The position numbers and the translations under genes were made by a program. 64,000 bases of DNA from Sphingomonas pruni NBRC 15498 (GTDB lineage Bacteria > Pseudomonadota > Alphaproteobacteria > Sphingomonadales > Sphingomonadaceae), in assembly GCF_001598455.1 (NCBI RefSeq), contig NZ_BCYZ01000016.1, positions 1-64,000 on the forward strand, in the 5' to 3' direction. Positions 24,705-33,595 of the stretch are shown here, in pieces (position 1 is the stretch's first letter; each line of letters opens with the position of its first letter). Under the pieces are notes generated by a model. The model was given only the letters and a program-made list of their open reading frames with translations, made no database searches and was not told the origin of the DNA.

Positions 24705-26012
24705 ATGCAACGTTTCCTGATCGGCATTGCCGGTATCGCCGTGATTCTGGGGATCGCGCTGCTGCTATCGACCAATCGCCGCGCGATCCGCTTGCGTGTT
24801 GTCGGCGCGGCCTTCGCGCTGCAAGCGTTGATCGCCGTGCTTGTACTGTATGTCCCGGCGGGCAAGGCGGTGCTGGCTTGGATGTCCGGGGGCGTTGCCA
24901 ATCTGCTCGGTTACGCCAAGGCCGGCGTGGACTTCATCTTCGGCCCACTCGCCTCCGATGCGATCGGCGGACACAGCTTTGCCATCTCCGCGCTGCCGGT
25001 GATCATCTTCTTCGCTGCGCTCGTCTCGATCCTCTATTACCTCAACATCATGCAGTTCGTCGTCCGCTGGATCGGCGGTGCGATCGAAAAGGTAATCGGC
25101 GTCAGCAAGGTCGAATCGCTCTGCGCGGCCGCCAACATCTTCGTTGGCCAGTCCGAATCGCCGCTGGTCATCCGCCCTTATCTCGCCAACCTGACTCCGG
25201 CGCAGCTGTTCACCGTAATGACCAGCGGTATGGCGGGCGTCGCAGGTACGATCCTGGCCGCCTATGCTTCGATGGGGATCAGCATCGACTATCTGCTGGC
25301 GGCAAGCTTCATGGCGGCGCCTGGCGGCATCCTGATGGCCAAGATCATCATGCCCGACACCGTGTCGCTGGCTGTCGAAGACGCGGTGATCGACTTGCCC
25401 GAGGCGAGGATCAGCGGCCAGGGCCCGGCCGCCTTGCTGCCCGAAGGAGGCACGCCCGGCGAGCCGCTGCCCGAAGCGACGCACGACGAGGAAAAGCCCG
25501 CCAACATCATCATGGCTGCGGCACAGGGAGCGCAGACGGGCGTGCGGCTAGCGGTCGCGGTCGGCGCGATGGTGCTGGCGTTCGTGGCGCTGGTCGCTCT
25601 CGCCAACGGCATGCTGACTGGAATCGGCCATTGGTTCGGGATTGCCAACCTGACGTTCCAGGGCCTGCTCGGCTATATCTTCAAGCCGGTCATGTACCTG
25701 CTCAACGTGCCATGGAACGAAGCAGGCGCCGCCGGCGGATTCTTTGGCGAGAAGATCGTGCTCAACGAATTCGTCGCCTATATCGACCTGGGCAAGGTGC
25801 AGGCCCAGCTCAGCCCGCGCACAGTCGCGGTGGTGACGTTCGCCTTGTGCGGTTTCGCCAATTTCTCGTCGATCGCGATTCAGATGGCGGTGACCGGCGG
25901 GCTCGCCCCCAATCAGCGGCCGATGATCGCCAAGCTGGGCCTGCGCGCACTGGCCGCGGGCAGCCTCGCCAATCTGATGTCGGCGGCCCTGGCCGGATTG
26001 CTGATCTCGTAG
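24705..26012 (+). CDS. Concentrative nucleoside transporter (NupC/CNT family)
   Basis: This is an inner-membrane cation-coupled nucleoside importer. It has about eight or more TM helices. The family blocks are FVGQSESPLVIRPYL (substrate-binding Gln-Ser-Glu-Ser), MTSGMAGVAGTILAAY, FFGEKIVLNEFVAY (second nucleoside-site Asn-Glu-Phe) and CGFANFSSIAIQ. About 435 aa from ATG 24705 is standard; the open frame begins earlier at 24642, but that extension is not hydrophobic. The 252-bp region upstream holds no gene I can support and probably the promoter. Confidence 0.94.
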   Translation: MQRFLIGIAGIAVILGIALLLSTNRRAIRLRVVGAAFALQALIAVLVLYVPAGKAVLAWMSGGVANLLGYAKAGVDFIFGPLASDAIGGHSFAISALPVIIFFAALVSILYYLNIMQFVVRWIGGAIEKVIGVSKVESLCAAANIFVGQSESPLVIRPYLANLTPAQLFTVMTSGMAGVAGTILAAYASMGISIDYLLAASFMAAPGGILMAKIIMPDTVSLAVEDAVIDLPEARISGQGPAALLPEGGTPGEPLPEATHDEEKPANIIMAAAQGAQTGVRLAVAVGAMVLAFVALVALANGMLTGIGHWFGIANLTFQGLLGYIFKPVMYLLNVPWNEAGAAGGFFGEKIVLNEFVAYIDLGKVQAQLSPRTVAVVTFALCGFANFSSIAIQMAVTGGLAPNQRPMIAKLGLRALAAGSLANLMSAALAGLLIS

Positions 26013-26031
26013 GAGTCGCAGCCTTGAGCGG

Positions 26032-26901
26032 TCACCGTGTCGGCACCGGCTCCGCGCCCGAATAATCGTAGAAGCCGCGCCCGGCCTTGCGGCCGTACCA
26101 GCCGGCTTCGACATATTTGACCAGCAAGGGCGCGGGACGGAACTTGGGATCGCCGGTCCCTTCGAACAGCACGCGGGTGATCTCCAGGCAGGTGTCGAGC
26201 CCGATGAAATCGGCGAGCGTGAGCGGTCCCATCGGATGGTTGAGCCCGAGCTGGCAAGCGAGGTCGATGTCGCGGATCGTCGCCACGCCTTCACCGAGCG
26301 CGAAACACGCCTCGTTGAGCATCGGCATCAGGATGCGATTGACGATGAAGCCAGGCGCGTCGTTGGCGCGGACGACCTGCTTGCCCAGCGCTGCGGCATA
26401 GGTTTCGATCAACGTCACCGTCTCATCGCTGGTCGCGAGGCCGCGGATGATCTCGATCAGGCCCATAACCGGCACGGGATTGAAGAAGTGGACGCCGATG
26501 AAGCGCTTGGCATCAGGCGTCGCCTGGGCGAGGCGGGTGATCGGGATCGACGAGGTGTTCGAGGCGAGCACCGCGGTCGTGCCGAGCACCTTGCCCACCT
26601 CTGCGAAGATGGCGCGCTTGATCTCTTCGCGCTCGGTCGCCGCCTCGATGATCAGCCCGCATTTGCCCATCGCCGACGGGCCCTCGATCGTCTCGATCCG
26701 CGCGAGCGTCTGATCGGCAACTTCCGCGGTGATCTTTTCCTTCGACACGGCGCGCGCGAGTTGCGCGGCGATGCCCGATTTGCCCGCGTCGGCGCGCTCC
26801 TTGGAGACATCGGCCAGCAGCACGTGATAGCCGGCTTGTGCCGACACCTGCGCGATCCCTGCGCCCATCTGTCCCGCCCCGATCACGCCCACGCTTTGCA
26901 T
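26032..26901 (-). CDS. 3-hydroxybutyryl-CoA dehydrogenase
   Basis: The enzyme oxidises or reduces 3-hydroxyacyl-CoA with NAD(P) in fatty-acid or polyhydroxybutyrate metabolism. [18 protein letters not shown] is the Rossmann loop, [13 protein letters not shown] and [17 protein letters not shown] hold the catalytic His of the family, and [19 protein letters not shown] is the C-terminal signature. At 289 aa it is full length. The ATG at 26901 has AGGAAG upstream; an earlier ATG in frame at 26916 lacks it. It converges with the nucleoside transporter gene with a gap of 19 bases. Confidence 0.95.
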   Translation of the reverse strand: MQSVGVIGAGQMGAGIAQVSAQAGYHVLLADVSKERADAGKSGIAAQLARAVSKEKITAEVADQTLARIETIEGPSAMGKCGLIIEAATEREEIKRAIFAEVGKVLGTTAVLASNTSSIPITRLAQATPDAKRFIGVHFFNPVPVMGLIEIIRGLATSDETVTLIETYAAALGKQVVRANDAPGFIVNRILMPMLNEACFALGEGVATIRDIDLACQLGLNHPMGPLTLADFIGLDTCLEITRVLFEGTGDPKFRPAPLLVKYVEAGWYGRKAGRGFYDYSGAEPVPTR

Positions 26902-26980
26902 GTCACTTCCTCGCAAATGATTCCGCGGCCGAGGCCGATGTGGTTCGCCCTAGCCATAGCGATGGGCGCGCGGCAACCGG

Positions 26981-27757
26981 TCAGTCGATCCGGCGGCAAT
27001 CGTAGGCGTGAGTCACATAGGGAAAGCGTAGCTTGTGCTTGCCGGCCAGCTCAGGCGTCGCGGCGATCATCGCGCGGACTTCTTCGACCAGGGCGGCCCG
27101 GCGATCATCTGGCAAAGCGGCGATGAAACTCGTCGACAATGTGCGGCCGATTATGACCTCCTCGGCCGCCCCGGCGTGATCGTAGCGCATCGTGGTTTCG
27201 TGGAGAGGTGAGAAGCCCGGCGCTGGGAATATGGCGCGCCATGCCTGGGACTTCTGGCGAGGAGCATCGTCCTGGTAGCGATCGGTGATCTCCGACAATC
27301 GCCGCACCCAAGGCACTTCGACGTCGCGCACGTTCCAGATCAGCCCGAGCGTCCCGCCCGGTCGTAATATTCTGCGGAACTCGGCCAGCGCTTGCGGGGT
27401 GGCGAACCAATGGAAGGCCGTGGCGCAGATCACGGCATCGACCGATTCCGCGGCGACCGGCAACGCTTCGGCGGTGGCGATAGCGGTCGCGACGCCCGGC
27501 ACTGTCGACGCCAGATGGACAAGCATCTCGGCCACGGGGTCGGTGGCGAGTACCATGGCGCCGGTTTCGACGAGCAGGCGGGTGAACAGCCCGGTTCCGG
27601 CGCCGACTTCGACCACGCGGCTGTCCGGCCCGATTCCCATCCGGTCGCGCAGCCAGTCGAGCGCCTCGCCCGGATAGGCCGGGCGACTGGCGGCGTAAAC
27701 GTCCGCGCCGTCCGCGAAACCGGTCGCGGCGGCGCGATGCACGCCGGCCGTCGTCAC
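26981..27757 (-). CDS. Class I SAM-dependent methyltransferase, coupled to egtD
   Basis: SRVVEVGAGTGLFTRLL is motif I, VLATDPVAEMLVHL the ribose-binding acid, and VDAVICATAFHWFATPQAL motif IV, with the HWF triplet of the UbiE/Methyltransf_11 type. GFADGADVYAASRPAYPGEAL at the start is typical of this subclass. The start is GTG at 27757, overlapping the egtD stop as GTGA, so it is translated with egtD. A longer frame to 27823 lies within egtD. The 258-aa protein is not a known ergothioneine enzyme; its substrate is open. Confidence 0.82.
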   Translation of the reverse strand: MTTAGVHRAAATGFADGADVYAASRPAYPGEALDWLRDRMGIGPDSRVVEVGAGTGLFTRLLVETGAMVLATDPVAEMLVHLASTVPGVATAIATAEALPVAAESVDAVICATAFHWFATPQALAEFRRILRPGGTLGLIWNVRDVEVPWVRRLSEITDRYQDDAPRQKSQAWRAIFPAPGFSPLHETTMRYDHAGAAEEVIIGRTLSTSFIAALPDDRRAALVEEVRAMIAATPELAGKHKLRFPYVTHAYDCRRID

Positions 27758-28731
27758 GGCGCGGGGCGCGGCGGCTGGGCCTCGGCAAGGTAGAGTGCGA
27801 ACTGATCGTCGGGATCGGTCCATTCGGCGATCGGCGTCCAGCCCCCCGAGCGCAGCAACAGACGCGCGTCGCGCCGGCCGTATTTGTGGCTGTTCTCGGT
27901 GTGAATCGTCTCGCCCGCCGACATTTCGAATGGCCGGCCTTCGACCGTGAACACCACGTCGCGCACGGCCTCCAAGTGCATTTCGATCCGTGCGCGATCG
28001 TCGTTCCAGATCGCACGGTGGCGGAACGCGTCGATCGGGATCGTCCCGTCGAGCTCGCGATTGATCCGCTCGAGCAGGTTGAGATTGAACTGCGCGGTGA
28101 CTCCGGCAGCATCGTCATAAGCGCGTTCGAGCACGCCCACGTCCTTGATCCGGTCCATCCCGATCAGCAGCATCGCTCCTTCGCCGAGCGAGGCGCGCAT
28201 TGCACGCAGCAGGTCGGTCGACGACAAGGGGATCATGTTGCCGATCGTCGATCCGGGGAAGAAGCCCAGCTTGGGCGCCGTATGGACCTGATGCGGCAAC
28301 GCGATCGGTTTCAGGAAGTCCGCCTCGACCGGGAAAACCGGCAGGCCGGGGAATCGCTCGCACAGCGCGCGCGAGGATTCGCGCAGGAAATCGCCCGAAA
28401 TGTCGATAGGGACATAGGCGGAAGGATCGAGCGCCTGGAGCACGATCGGTGTCTTGGTCGACGATCCCGATCCGAATTCGACCATGGCCCGGCCCGGCCC
28501 GACGCGCTCGGAGATCTCTCCGGCGACCGAGCGCAGCAGCGCGGTCTCGGTCCGCGTCGGGTAATATTCGGGCAATTCGGTAATCGCCTCGAACAATTCC
28601 GAGCCGCGATGATCATAGAACCAGCGCGCCGGAATCGCGCGCGGCCGCCGGGTCAGCCCGTCGATCACGTCGGCGCGAAAGGCGGGATCCGCGAAACTTC
28701 GGGTGCCGTCCTCGATTTCCTGTTTGAGCAT
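27754..28731 (-). CDS. egtD: L-histidine N(alpha)-methyltransferase
   Basis: EgtD trimethylates the alpha-amino group of histidine to hercynine, the first ergothioneine step. The protein has RWFYDHRGSELFEAITELPEYYPTR in family form, MVEFGSGSSTKTPIVL (SAM binding), YVPIDISGDFL, FFPGSTIGN and GMDRIKDVGVLERAYDDA. Near the C-terminus TENSHKYG is conserved for substrate contact. Length 325 aa is typical. It lies 33 bases after egtB on the same strand and overlaps the methyltransferase downstream. Histidine is thus shared between this route and the hut genes. Confidence 0.96.
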   Translation of the reverse strand: MLKQEIEDGTRSFADPAFRADVIDGLTRRPRAIPARWFYDHRGSELFEAITELPEYYPTRTETALLRSVAGEISERVGPGRAMVEFGSGSSTKTPIVLQALDPSAYVPIDISGDFLRESSRALCERFPGLPVFPVEADFLKPIALPHQVHTAPKLGFFPGSTIGNMIPLSSTDLLRAMRASLGEGAMLLIGMDRIKDVGVLERAYDDAAGVTAQFNLNLLERINRELDGTIPIDAFRHRAIWNDDRARIEMHLEAVRDVVFTVEGRPFEMSAGETIHTENSHKYGRRDARLLLRSGGWTPIAEWTDPDDQFALYLAEAQPPRPAP

Positions 28732-28764
28732 CAGATATCCTTTGCGGGCCGGCGCCGTGACAAA

Positions 28765-30024
28765 TCAAACGTCCTTGGCAAGGCGCACGCCGGTGAACTG
28801 CCAGCGCTGATGGGGATAGAAGAAGTTGCGGTAACTGGCGCGAGCATGGCCGCGCGGCGTGGCGCAGGATCCGCCACGCAGCACGAACTGCCCGCTCATG
28901 AACTTGCCGTTATACTCGCCGACCGCGCCCTCTGCCGCGCGGAAGCCCGGATAGGGACGATAGGCACTGCCGGTCCATTCCCAGACGTCGCCGAAAAAGG
29001 CGGGGCCGCCGGGCGAGGGGCGCGGTTCGACAGGTCCCGCGACGTCCAGCTGGTTGCCGCTGTCGGGATCGTATCCGGCCGCCGCCGATTCCCATTCCAT
29101 CTCGGTCGGCAATCGCGCGCCGGCCCAGCTGGCATAAGCATCGGCCTCGAAGAAGCTGATATGGGTGACCGGCGCCGCCGGGTCGATCGGGCGGCGGCCG
29201 TCTAGCCCGAAGCGCGTCCAGGTGCCGTCGCTTCGCCCCCAATAAAGCGGCGCTTCTATCCCCTCGCGCTGTACCCAGGCCCAACCGTCCGACAGCCAAT
29301 GGCGCGGCTCGCTATAGCCGCCGTCGGCAATGAACGCCGCCCACTCGCCATTGGTCACGGTACGGTCCGCGATGGCGTGAGGGTGAAGCAGGGTGCTGTG
29401 CCTGGGACCTTCGCAATCGAACGCGAAATGCGGGCTGTCATGGCCGATCTCGACCACGCCGCCGGCATGCTCGATCCAGCCCGGCGCACCGGGCATGCCA
29501 ACCGGTACCTTGCGCGCGCCGGGCCAGATCGCCGGCTCGATCGGATTTTCCGAAAACAGATGAAGGATGTCGGTCAGCAGCAATTCCTGGTGCTGCTCCT
29601 CGTGATGACAGCCGAGCCGGACCAGTTCGCGCGCCTCTTCCGGCAATGTCGGCAAGGCGGCGGCCAGAGCGGCGTCGACCGCGGCGCGATAGGTCAGTAC
29701 CTCATCCAGGCTCGGCCGCGTCACCATGCCGCGGCGCGCGCGGCTGTGGCGACGGCCCTCGGCTTCGTAATAGCTGTTGAACAGGAACGGGAAGCGCTCG
29801 TCGTGGAGCGTGTAGCCGGACACGAAGTCGCGCAGCACGAACGTCTCGAAGAACCAGGTGGTGTGCGCCAGGTGCCATTTGGCCGGCGACGCATCCTCCA
29901 TCGACTGGACCGTCGCGTCCGCATCCGACAGCGGCGCGACCAGCGCCACGCTCAGGTCCCTAACGGCCGCATAACGGGCGCCGAGCGCTTCCGGAGTCGG
30001 GCGGAGGCCAAGTCGCGTTCTCAT
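28765..30024 (-). CDS. egtB: Ergothioneine biosynthesis protein EgtB (sulfoxide synthase)
   Basis: EgtB is a non-heme iron enzyme that joins hercynine to a cysteine-type thiol with oxygen. The N-terminal DinB-type domain (about 20-160) has [13 protein letters not shown] and [16 protein letters not shown], the latter giving the iron-binding H-x3-H-x-E. The C-terminal FGE-sulfatase domain (about 190-419) has [41 protein letters not shown] and [10 protein letters not shown]. Length 419 aa is normal. ATG 30024 follows AGAGGAAC. No egtA, egtC or egtE is present here, so the thiol donor could be cysteine or gamma-glutamylcysteine. Confidence 0.96.
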   Translation of the reverse strand: MRTRLGLRPTPEALGARYAAVRDLSVALVAPLSDADATVQSMEDASPAKWHLAHTTWFFETFVLRDFVSGYTLHDERFPFLFNSYYEAEGRRHSRARRGMVTRPSLDEVLTYRAAVDAALAAALPTLPEEARELVRLGCHHEEQHQELLLTDILHLFSENPIEPAIWPGARKVPVGMPGAPGWIEHAGGVVEIGHDSPHFAFDCEGPRHSTLLHPHAIADRTVTNGEWAAFIADGGYSEPRHWLSDGWAWVQREGIEAPLYWGRSDGTWTRFGLDGRRPIDPAAPVTHISFFEADAYASWAGARLPTEMEWESAAAGYDPDSGNQLDVAGPVEPRPSPGGPAFFGDVWEWTGSAYRPYPGFRAAEGAVGEYNGKFMSGQFVLRGGSCATPRGHARASYRNFFYPHQRWQFTGVRLAKDV

Positions 30025-30098
30025 TATGTTCCTCTTTTCGGTCGTTTCGCCGACGGAGTCAATCGCTCAGATAGGAATTATGGGCCAATGCCCAAGGG

Positions 30099-30659
30099 TT
30101 ATTGACGCGATGCGCCAGGAACCCAGAGAACGTCGCTGGCGCCGGAATTGTTCAATCGCCGCGCCGCGACGAACAGCCAGTCGGACAGGCGGTTGATGTA
30201 GGTCAACGCCTTGCGATTGAGCGCAGTGTCGGTTGAAGCGGCGACCGCGCTGCGCTCGGCACGGCGAACGATTGCGCGCGCCAGATGGAGCTGCGCCGCA
30301 CCGGCCGCGCCGCCGGGCAGGACGAAACTCGTCAGCGGCGACAGTGAAGCGTTCATCGCGTCGATCTCGCGCTCGAGCCGCTCGATCTGCTCCTCTGTCA
30401 CGCGCAACCCGCCTTCCATATCGAGCGGGGTCGCGAGATCGGCGCCGAGGTCGAACAATTCGTTCTGGATACGCCGCAAGGCGCTTGCGGTGCCGTCATC
30501 GTCGATCGCCGCCAACGCCACGCCGATCGCACTGTTCGCCTCATCGACGTCACCGATCGCCGCCATCAACGGATCGGCCTTGGAAATCCGCCCGCCGCCG
30601 ACCAAGCCGGTCGTGCCGTCGTCACCCGTACGCGTGTAGATTTTGTTGAGTTTGACCAA
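30099..30659 (-). CDS. Cob(I)yrinic acid a,c-diamide adenosyltransferase (PduO type)
   Basis: The enzyme adenosylates cob(I)alamin with ATP to make coenzyme B12. IYTRTGDDGTTGLVGGGR at the start is the P-loop-like ATP site. LPGGAAGAAQLHLARAIVRRAER and YINRLSDWLFVAARRLN are the PduO signatures with the catalytic Arg and Asp. Length 186 aa is typical. The twin-TM protein ends 11 bases before its start on the same strand, a common alphaproteobacterial pairing. The gene symbol varies in this family (cobO, pduO, btuR), so none is given. Confidence 0.94.
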   Translation of the reverse strand: MVKLNKIYTRTGDDGTTGLVGGGRISKADPLMAAIGDVDEANSAIGVALAAIDDDGTASALRRIQNELFDLGADLATPLDMEGGLRVTEEQIERLEREIDAMNASLSPLTSFVLPGGAAGAAQLHLARAIVRRAERSAVAASTDTALNRKALTYINRLSDWLFVAARRLNNSGASDVLWVPGASRQ

Positions 30660-30670
30660 TGGTCAGTTGC

Positions 30671-30904
30671 TCAATGCTGGCGGCCGACGAGCAACAGCAA
30701 CAGCACCGCGATCAGGATCGCGACCGCCTGGAAAATGATGCGGTACATCATCATCTGGTTCGACCGCAGCGAGGTCGCGCTGGGTCCGTCGCCGCTTTTC
30801 ACATCATCGGTCGCGCCCTTGAGGAACAGGACGACGCCGCGGACCAGGGCAACGACGGTCGCGATCATCGCGGCGATGAGCAGCAGGGCGAGGAAGACGG
30901 TCAT
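30671..30904 (-). CDS. Twin-transmembrane small protein (HIG1-like)
   Basis: The 77-aa protein has two hydrophobic helices, about 4-27 and 55-73, joined by a short hydrophilic loop with KSGDGPSATSLRSNQMMMYR. The R-x-N-x-x-M-x-x-R-I pattern at the second helix is typical of the twin-TM/HIG1-like family that sits before the adenosyltransferase in many alphaproteobacteria. Its role is unknown; relatives have been linked to respiratory-chain assembly. The ATG at 30904 is the only start. Confidence 0.8.
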   Translation of the reverse strand: MTVFLALLLIAAMIATVVALVRGVVLFLKGATDDVKSGDGPSATSLRSNQMMMYRIIFQAVAILIAVLLLLLVGRQH

Positions 30905-31031
30905 GGGACCTATCTAGGCTCCGCCGGGCGCGAAGCCAATGGGCGCAATGAACGAGAGGCAGCTTGCGAGAGCCGTGCGGTGCCGTGGCGGTTCGCGGGG
31001 CGCGCACTTCCTCCGCAAGCTGTCTCAGATG

Positions 31032-31511
31032 TCATCGAATCCAGCGGAAGCGCCGGACGGTCGGCTTTCCGTCCGCGCCGACGACGGTCGCACTCTCGAT
31101 CATTTCCTTGCCGTCCGGCGACACCGTATAGACCCTGACCGAACCGAGATTGCCGCTCTTGCTCAGTCCCATGACCAGCACGTTCGGCTGGGGGGTAGTC
31201 ATCGCGACACTGTCGGCCTCCGTCTGGTCGCCTGCGATCGGGACGGCCTGGCCGTCGAGGCGCTCCTGCGATGTCATGCGGCGGGCGCTGCCGTCCTTCG
31301 CCGTGATCACATAGGTGGTGTTCCACATGCCCTCGCCGGCGTCGGCGAATTCGGCGGTCACGCTGGCGGGACGAGCCTCGACCGGGATCGTCATCGACCC
31401 GGTGTCGAGAGTCCATCGACCAAGGATAGGCGAGGCCGAGGGTTGCGGTGCCGGCGCCGATGCGGTGGGCATCGCCATGGCGAGGGCGATCATCGCTAGG
31501 GGCAAATTCAT
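31032..31511 (-). CDS. Exported protein of unknown function
   Basis: A Sec signal (MNLPLAMIALAMAMPTASA) precedes a 140-residue soluble domain. PSASPILGRWTLDTGSM, AGEGMWNTTYVITAKDGS and SGNLGSVRVYTVSPDGKEMIES suggest an all-beta lipocalin-like or DUF-type fold: a G-x-W motif after the signal, then repeated beta strands. This is a resemblance, not a family assignment. ATG 31511 has GGAGAGAAGAG upstream. It stands alone between the twin-TM gene and the PadR-linked gene, on the minus strand. Confidence 0.7.
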   Translation of the reverse strand: MNLPLAMIALAMAMPTASAPAPQPSASPILGRWTLDTGSMTIPVEARPASVTAEFADAGEGMWNTTYVITAKDGSARRMTSQERLDGQAVPIAGDQTEADSVAMTTPQPNVLVMGLSKSGNLGSVRVYTVSPDGKEMIESATVVGADGKPTVRRFRWIR

Positions 31512-31613
31512 CTCTTCTCTCCATTCACGCTGTATTGAACGAAAGGCGCACGTTCTCGACGGACCGCGGGCGGCCCGGTGCAGTTCACATGGTGCAGGCA
31601 AAAATTTCGGAAG

Positions 31614-32258
31614 TTACGCCGCGGGCGTCCCGGGCGGAGCGCCGGCGAAAATATGCGCCTGCCACCGGTGCAGCTGCCAGATCGCCACGAGTTCGATCGT
31701 GAGCACGGCCGCCGGCAGCAGCAGGAACGCCATGTCGAGGAACAACACGCCGGTGAACAGGAAGAGAGTGACCGTGGCGGCGCTGTTCACGCGCGCGAGA
31801 GTGGCGACGCGGTCCCAATTCCTCTCCAGGACGAACCACGGCATCAGCACATGCCCGGCGACGATACCCCAGACGAGCACCGCCAGGGCCGGGGCGAAAC
31901 CGCGGTTCCAAGGCGTGAGCAATGGCTGATGTTCGCCTGCGCCGGCGAACCAGCCGGCTATCCCGGCATGGCCGGTCGGCAGGAAGGGAAACCCGGCCGC
32001 CGTGCCCACCATCAATAGCGCGGCGAGCGGGAGCAGGCCTAGCGCGACGGCGTGGCTGGTCAGCGCGAACCGACCCTCCTCATGCTTCGGCATCTCGCGC
32101 AGCGCGCCGATCAGGCAACCCGCTGCAAAGGTCAGCGGCTTGCCATGGTCGATGGCGGCGTCCAGTTCGCCGCGCATCGCCAGCGCCCAGTCGCGGCGAT
32201 CATCGCCGAGGCAGGCTTCCGCCAGCGCCATAACGGCACGCGCCAGGATCGCCGTCAT
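31614..32258 (-). CDS. Integral membrane protein coupled to a PadR regulator
   Basis: The first 60 residues are soluble and helical (LARAVMALAEACLGDDRRDWALAMRGELD), followed by about four TM helices (68-90, 120-145, 150-175, 175-195). The N-terminal pattern resembles proteins paired with PadR regulators in alphaproteobacteria, whose role is unknown. The start at 32258 overlaps the padR stop as ATGA. It may be the regulator's target or a sensor partner. No transporter or enzyme motif is visible. Confidence 0.72.
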   Translation of the reverse strand: MTAILARAVMALAEACLGDDRRDWALAMRGELDAAIDHGKPLTFAAGCLIGALREMPKHEEGRFALTSHAVALGLLPLAALLMVGTAAGFPFLPTGHAGIAGWFAGAGEHQPLLTPWNRGFAPALAVLVWGIVAGHVLMPWFVLERNWDRVATLARVNSAATVTLFLFTGVLFLDMAFLLLPAAVLTIELVAIWQLHRWQAHIFAGAPPGTPAA

Positions 32259-32557
32259 ACGGATACCTCCTTGAAACCGGATGAGGCGCGCTCATCGGCC
32301 GTTGCTCTCGCCAGCGCGAGGCCCTGCGCCGTCAGCCGATAGGCATGGCGTGCGGGCCGGCCGGGTTGCGCCGGCTCACGCCATTCCGCCTCGACCAGAC
32401 CCTGATCGGTCATCCGCATCAGCAACGGGTAGAGCGTGCCCGACAGCAGGCCGGTTTCCTTGATGATGTCATAGCCATGGCGCCACTCGTTCGGCGTCAC
32501 GGACAGCGCGTCGAGGAGCCGGAGCATTTGTTTGGAGGGGCGACGAGCGGTGGCCAT
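32255..32557 (-). CDS. PadR family transcriptional regulator
   Basis: A 100-aa PadR-type winged helix. LRLLDALSVTPNEWRHGYDIIKETGL and SGTLYPLLMRMTDQGLVEAEW form the helix-turn-helix with the family's G-x-x-Y-P-x-L-x-R motif, followed by the wing RPARHAYRLTAQG. The C-terminal dimer helix is short, so it belongs to the small PadR-s1 type. It is translated with the membrane protein gene. A short palindrome ACATATGT at 32570-32577, just before its start, could be the operator. Confidence 0.92.
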   Translation of the reverse strand: MATARRPSKQMLRLLDALSVTPNEWRHGYDIIKETGLLSGTLYPLLMRMTDQGLVEAEWREPAQPGRPARHAYRLTAQGLALARATADERASSGFKEVSV

Positions 32558-32651
32558 GGGGTAAATACAACATATGTAGATTTAGGAGTCAAGCCGGCGC
32601 CGGAGGACAAGGGCGCCACGCATCCACAATGCTCTGTTGGAACTGCGAGCA

Positions 32652-33515
32652 CTAGCGATCGAAGGAAAATCCGGCAGGAAGCGTGCCGGCGCGCAGCGCG
32701 TTGGCGAGGGCCACGCCGTCCATTCCCTGCGCGCGCCAGTCGGCCAGCGTCGGCGCTCCATGCCGCTTGGCGAGGCGATTGCCCGGGGTGTCCAACACCA
32801 GGGCGTGATGGCGATAGACCGGCTCGGGCAGGCCGAGCACGGCCTGAAGCAAGCGGTGGGCATGGGTCGAGGGCATGATATCGCGACCGCGCACCACATG
32901 GGTCACGCCTTGCGCGGCGTCGTCGACCACTACGGCGAGATGATAACTGGCCGGGCGGTCCTTGCCCTTGAGCACGAGGTCCCCAAGCATCAGCGGCTCG
33001 ACCGGCATGGTGCCGGCGACTTCGTCGGTCCAGGTGAGCGCTCCGGCGTGCCGCGCGGCTTCGCCGGCGTCGAGCCGCCACGCAAACGGCTCGCCCGCCA
33101 TCCGCGCCTCGCGTGTAGCGGGATCGATCGAGCGGCAGGTGCCGGGATAGAGCGGCCCGTCGGGACCATGCGGTGCATGCAGGCTGGCGGCAACTTCGCG
33201 CGCGATCTCGGCGCGGGTGCAGAAACAGGGATAAGCCAGGCCGTCGTCGCGCAAGCGGTCGAGTGCGGCGTCATACAGCGCCAGGCGGTCGGACTGGACC
33301 GTCATCTCGTCCCAGCCGAGCCCCAGCCATTCGAGATCCTGCAGGATCCCGGCGACGTGTTCGGGCCGCGAGCGCGTCACATCGGTATCCTCGATCCGCA
33401 GCAGGAAGCGCCCGCCATGGTCGCGGGCGCGGTCATGCGCCTGGATCGCCGACCAGGCGTGACCCAAATGCAACCCCCCGGTGGGACTCGGCGCGAAACG
33501 GCTGACGATCACCAA
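32652..33515 (-). CDS. gluQ: tRNA glutamyl-Q(34) synthetase (GluQRS)
   Basis: GluQRS attaches glutamate to the queuosine base in the anticodon of tRNA-Asp. It is a shortened GluRS without the anticodon-binding domain. FAPSPTGGLHLGHAWSAIQAH holds the HIGH-like motif and LAKRHGAPTLADWRAQG the KMSKS-equivalent. CFCTRAEI and the later YPGTCR provide the zinc ligands. Length 287 aa is right for GluQRS and far below GluRS. The start is TTG at 33515 or GTG at 33512. It is divergent from the HNH gene, starts 80 bp apart. Confidence 0.95.
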   Translation of the reverse strand: MVIVSRFAPSPTGGLHLGHAWSAIQAHDRARDHGGRFLLRIEDTDVTRSRPEHVAGILQDLEWLGLGWDEMTVQSDRLALYDAALDRLRDDGLAYPCFCTRAEIAREVAASLHAPHGPDGPLYPGTCRSIDPATREARMAGEPFAWRLDAGEAARHAGALTWTDEVAGTMPVEPLMLGDLVLKGKDRPASYHLAVVVDDAAQGVTHVVRGRDIMPSTHAHRLLQAVLGLPEPVYRHHALVLDTPGNRLAKRHGAPTLADWRAQGMDGVALANALRAGTLPAGFSFDR

Positions 33516-33595
33516 TCCGGCCCTTGACCGCGAGTCGCGCGCTGTGCTGTCATCATGGCGTCATCCTGATCGGCTTTACGCTCGCCAGGAAAGCG

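Noticed and set aside
32560..32580. PadR operator as a separate annotated site
   Set aside because: ACATATGT is only an 8-base palindrome and occurs by chance too readily; mentioned only under the regulator.
33524..33595. Longer N-terminus of the HNH protein
   Set aside because: Sequence before 33596 overlaps the gluQ promoter gap, has no conservation and the ribosome site fits the later ATG.
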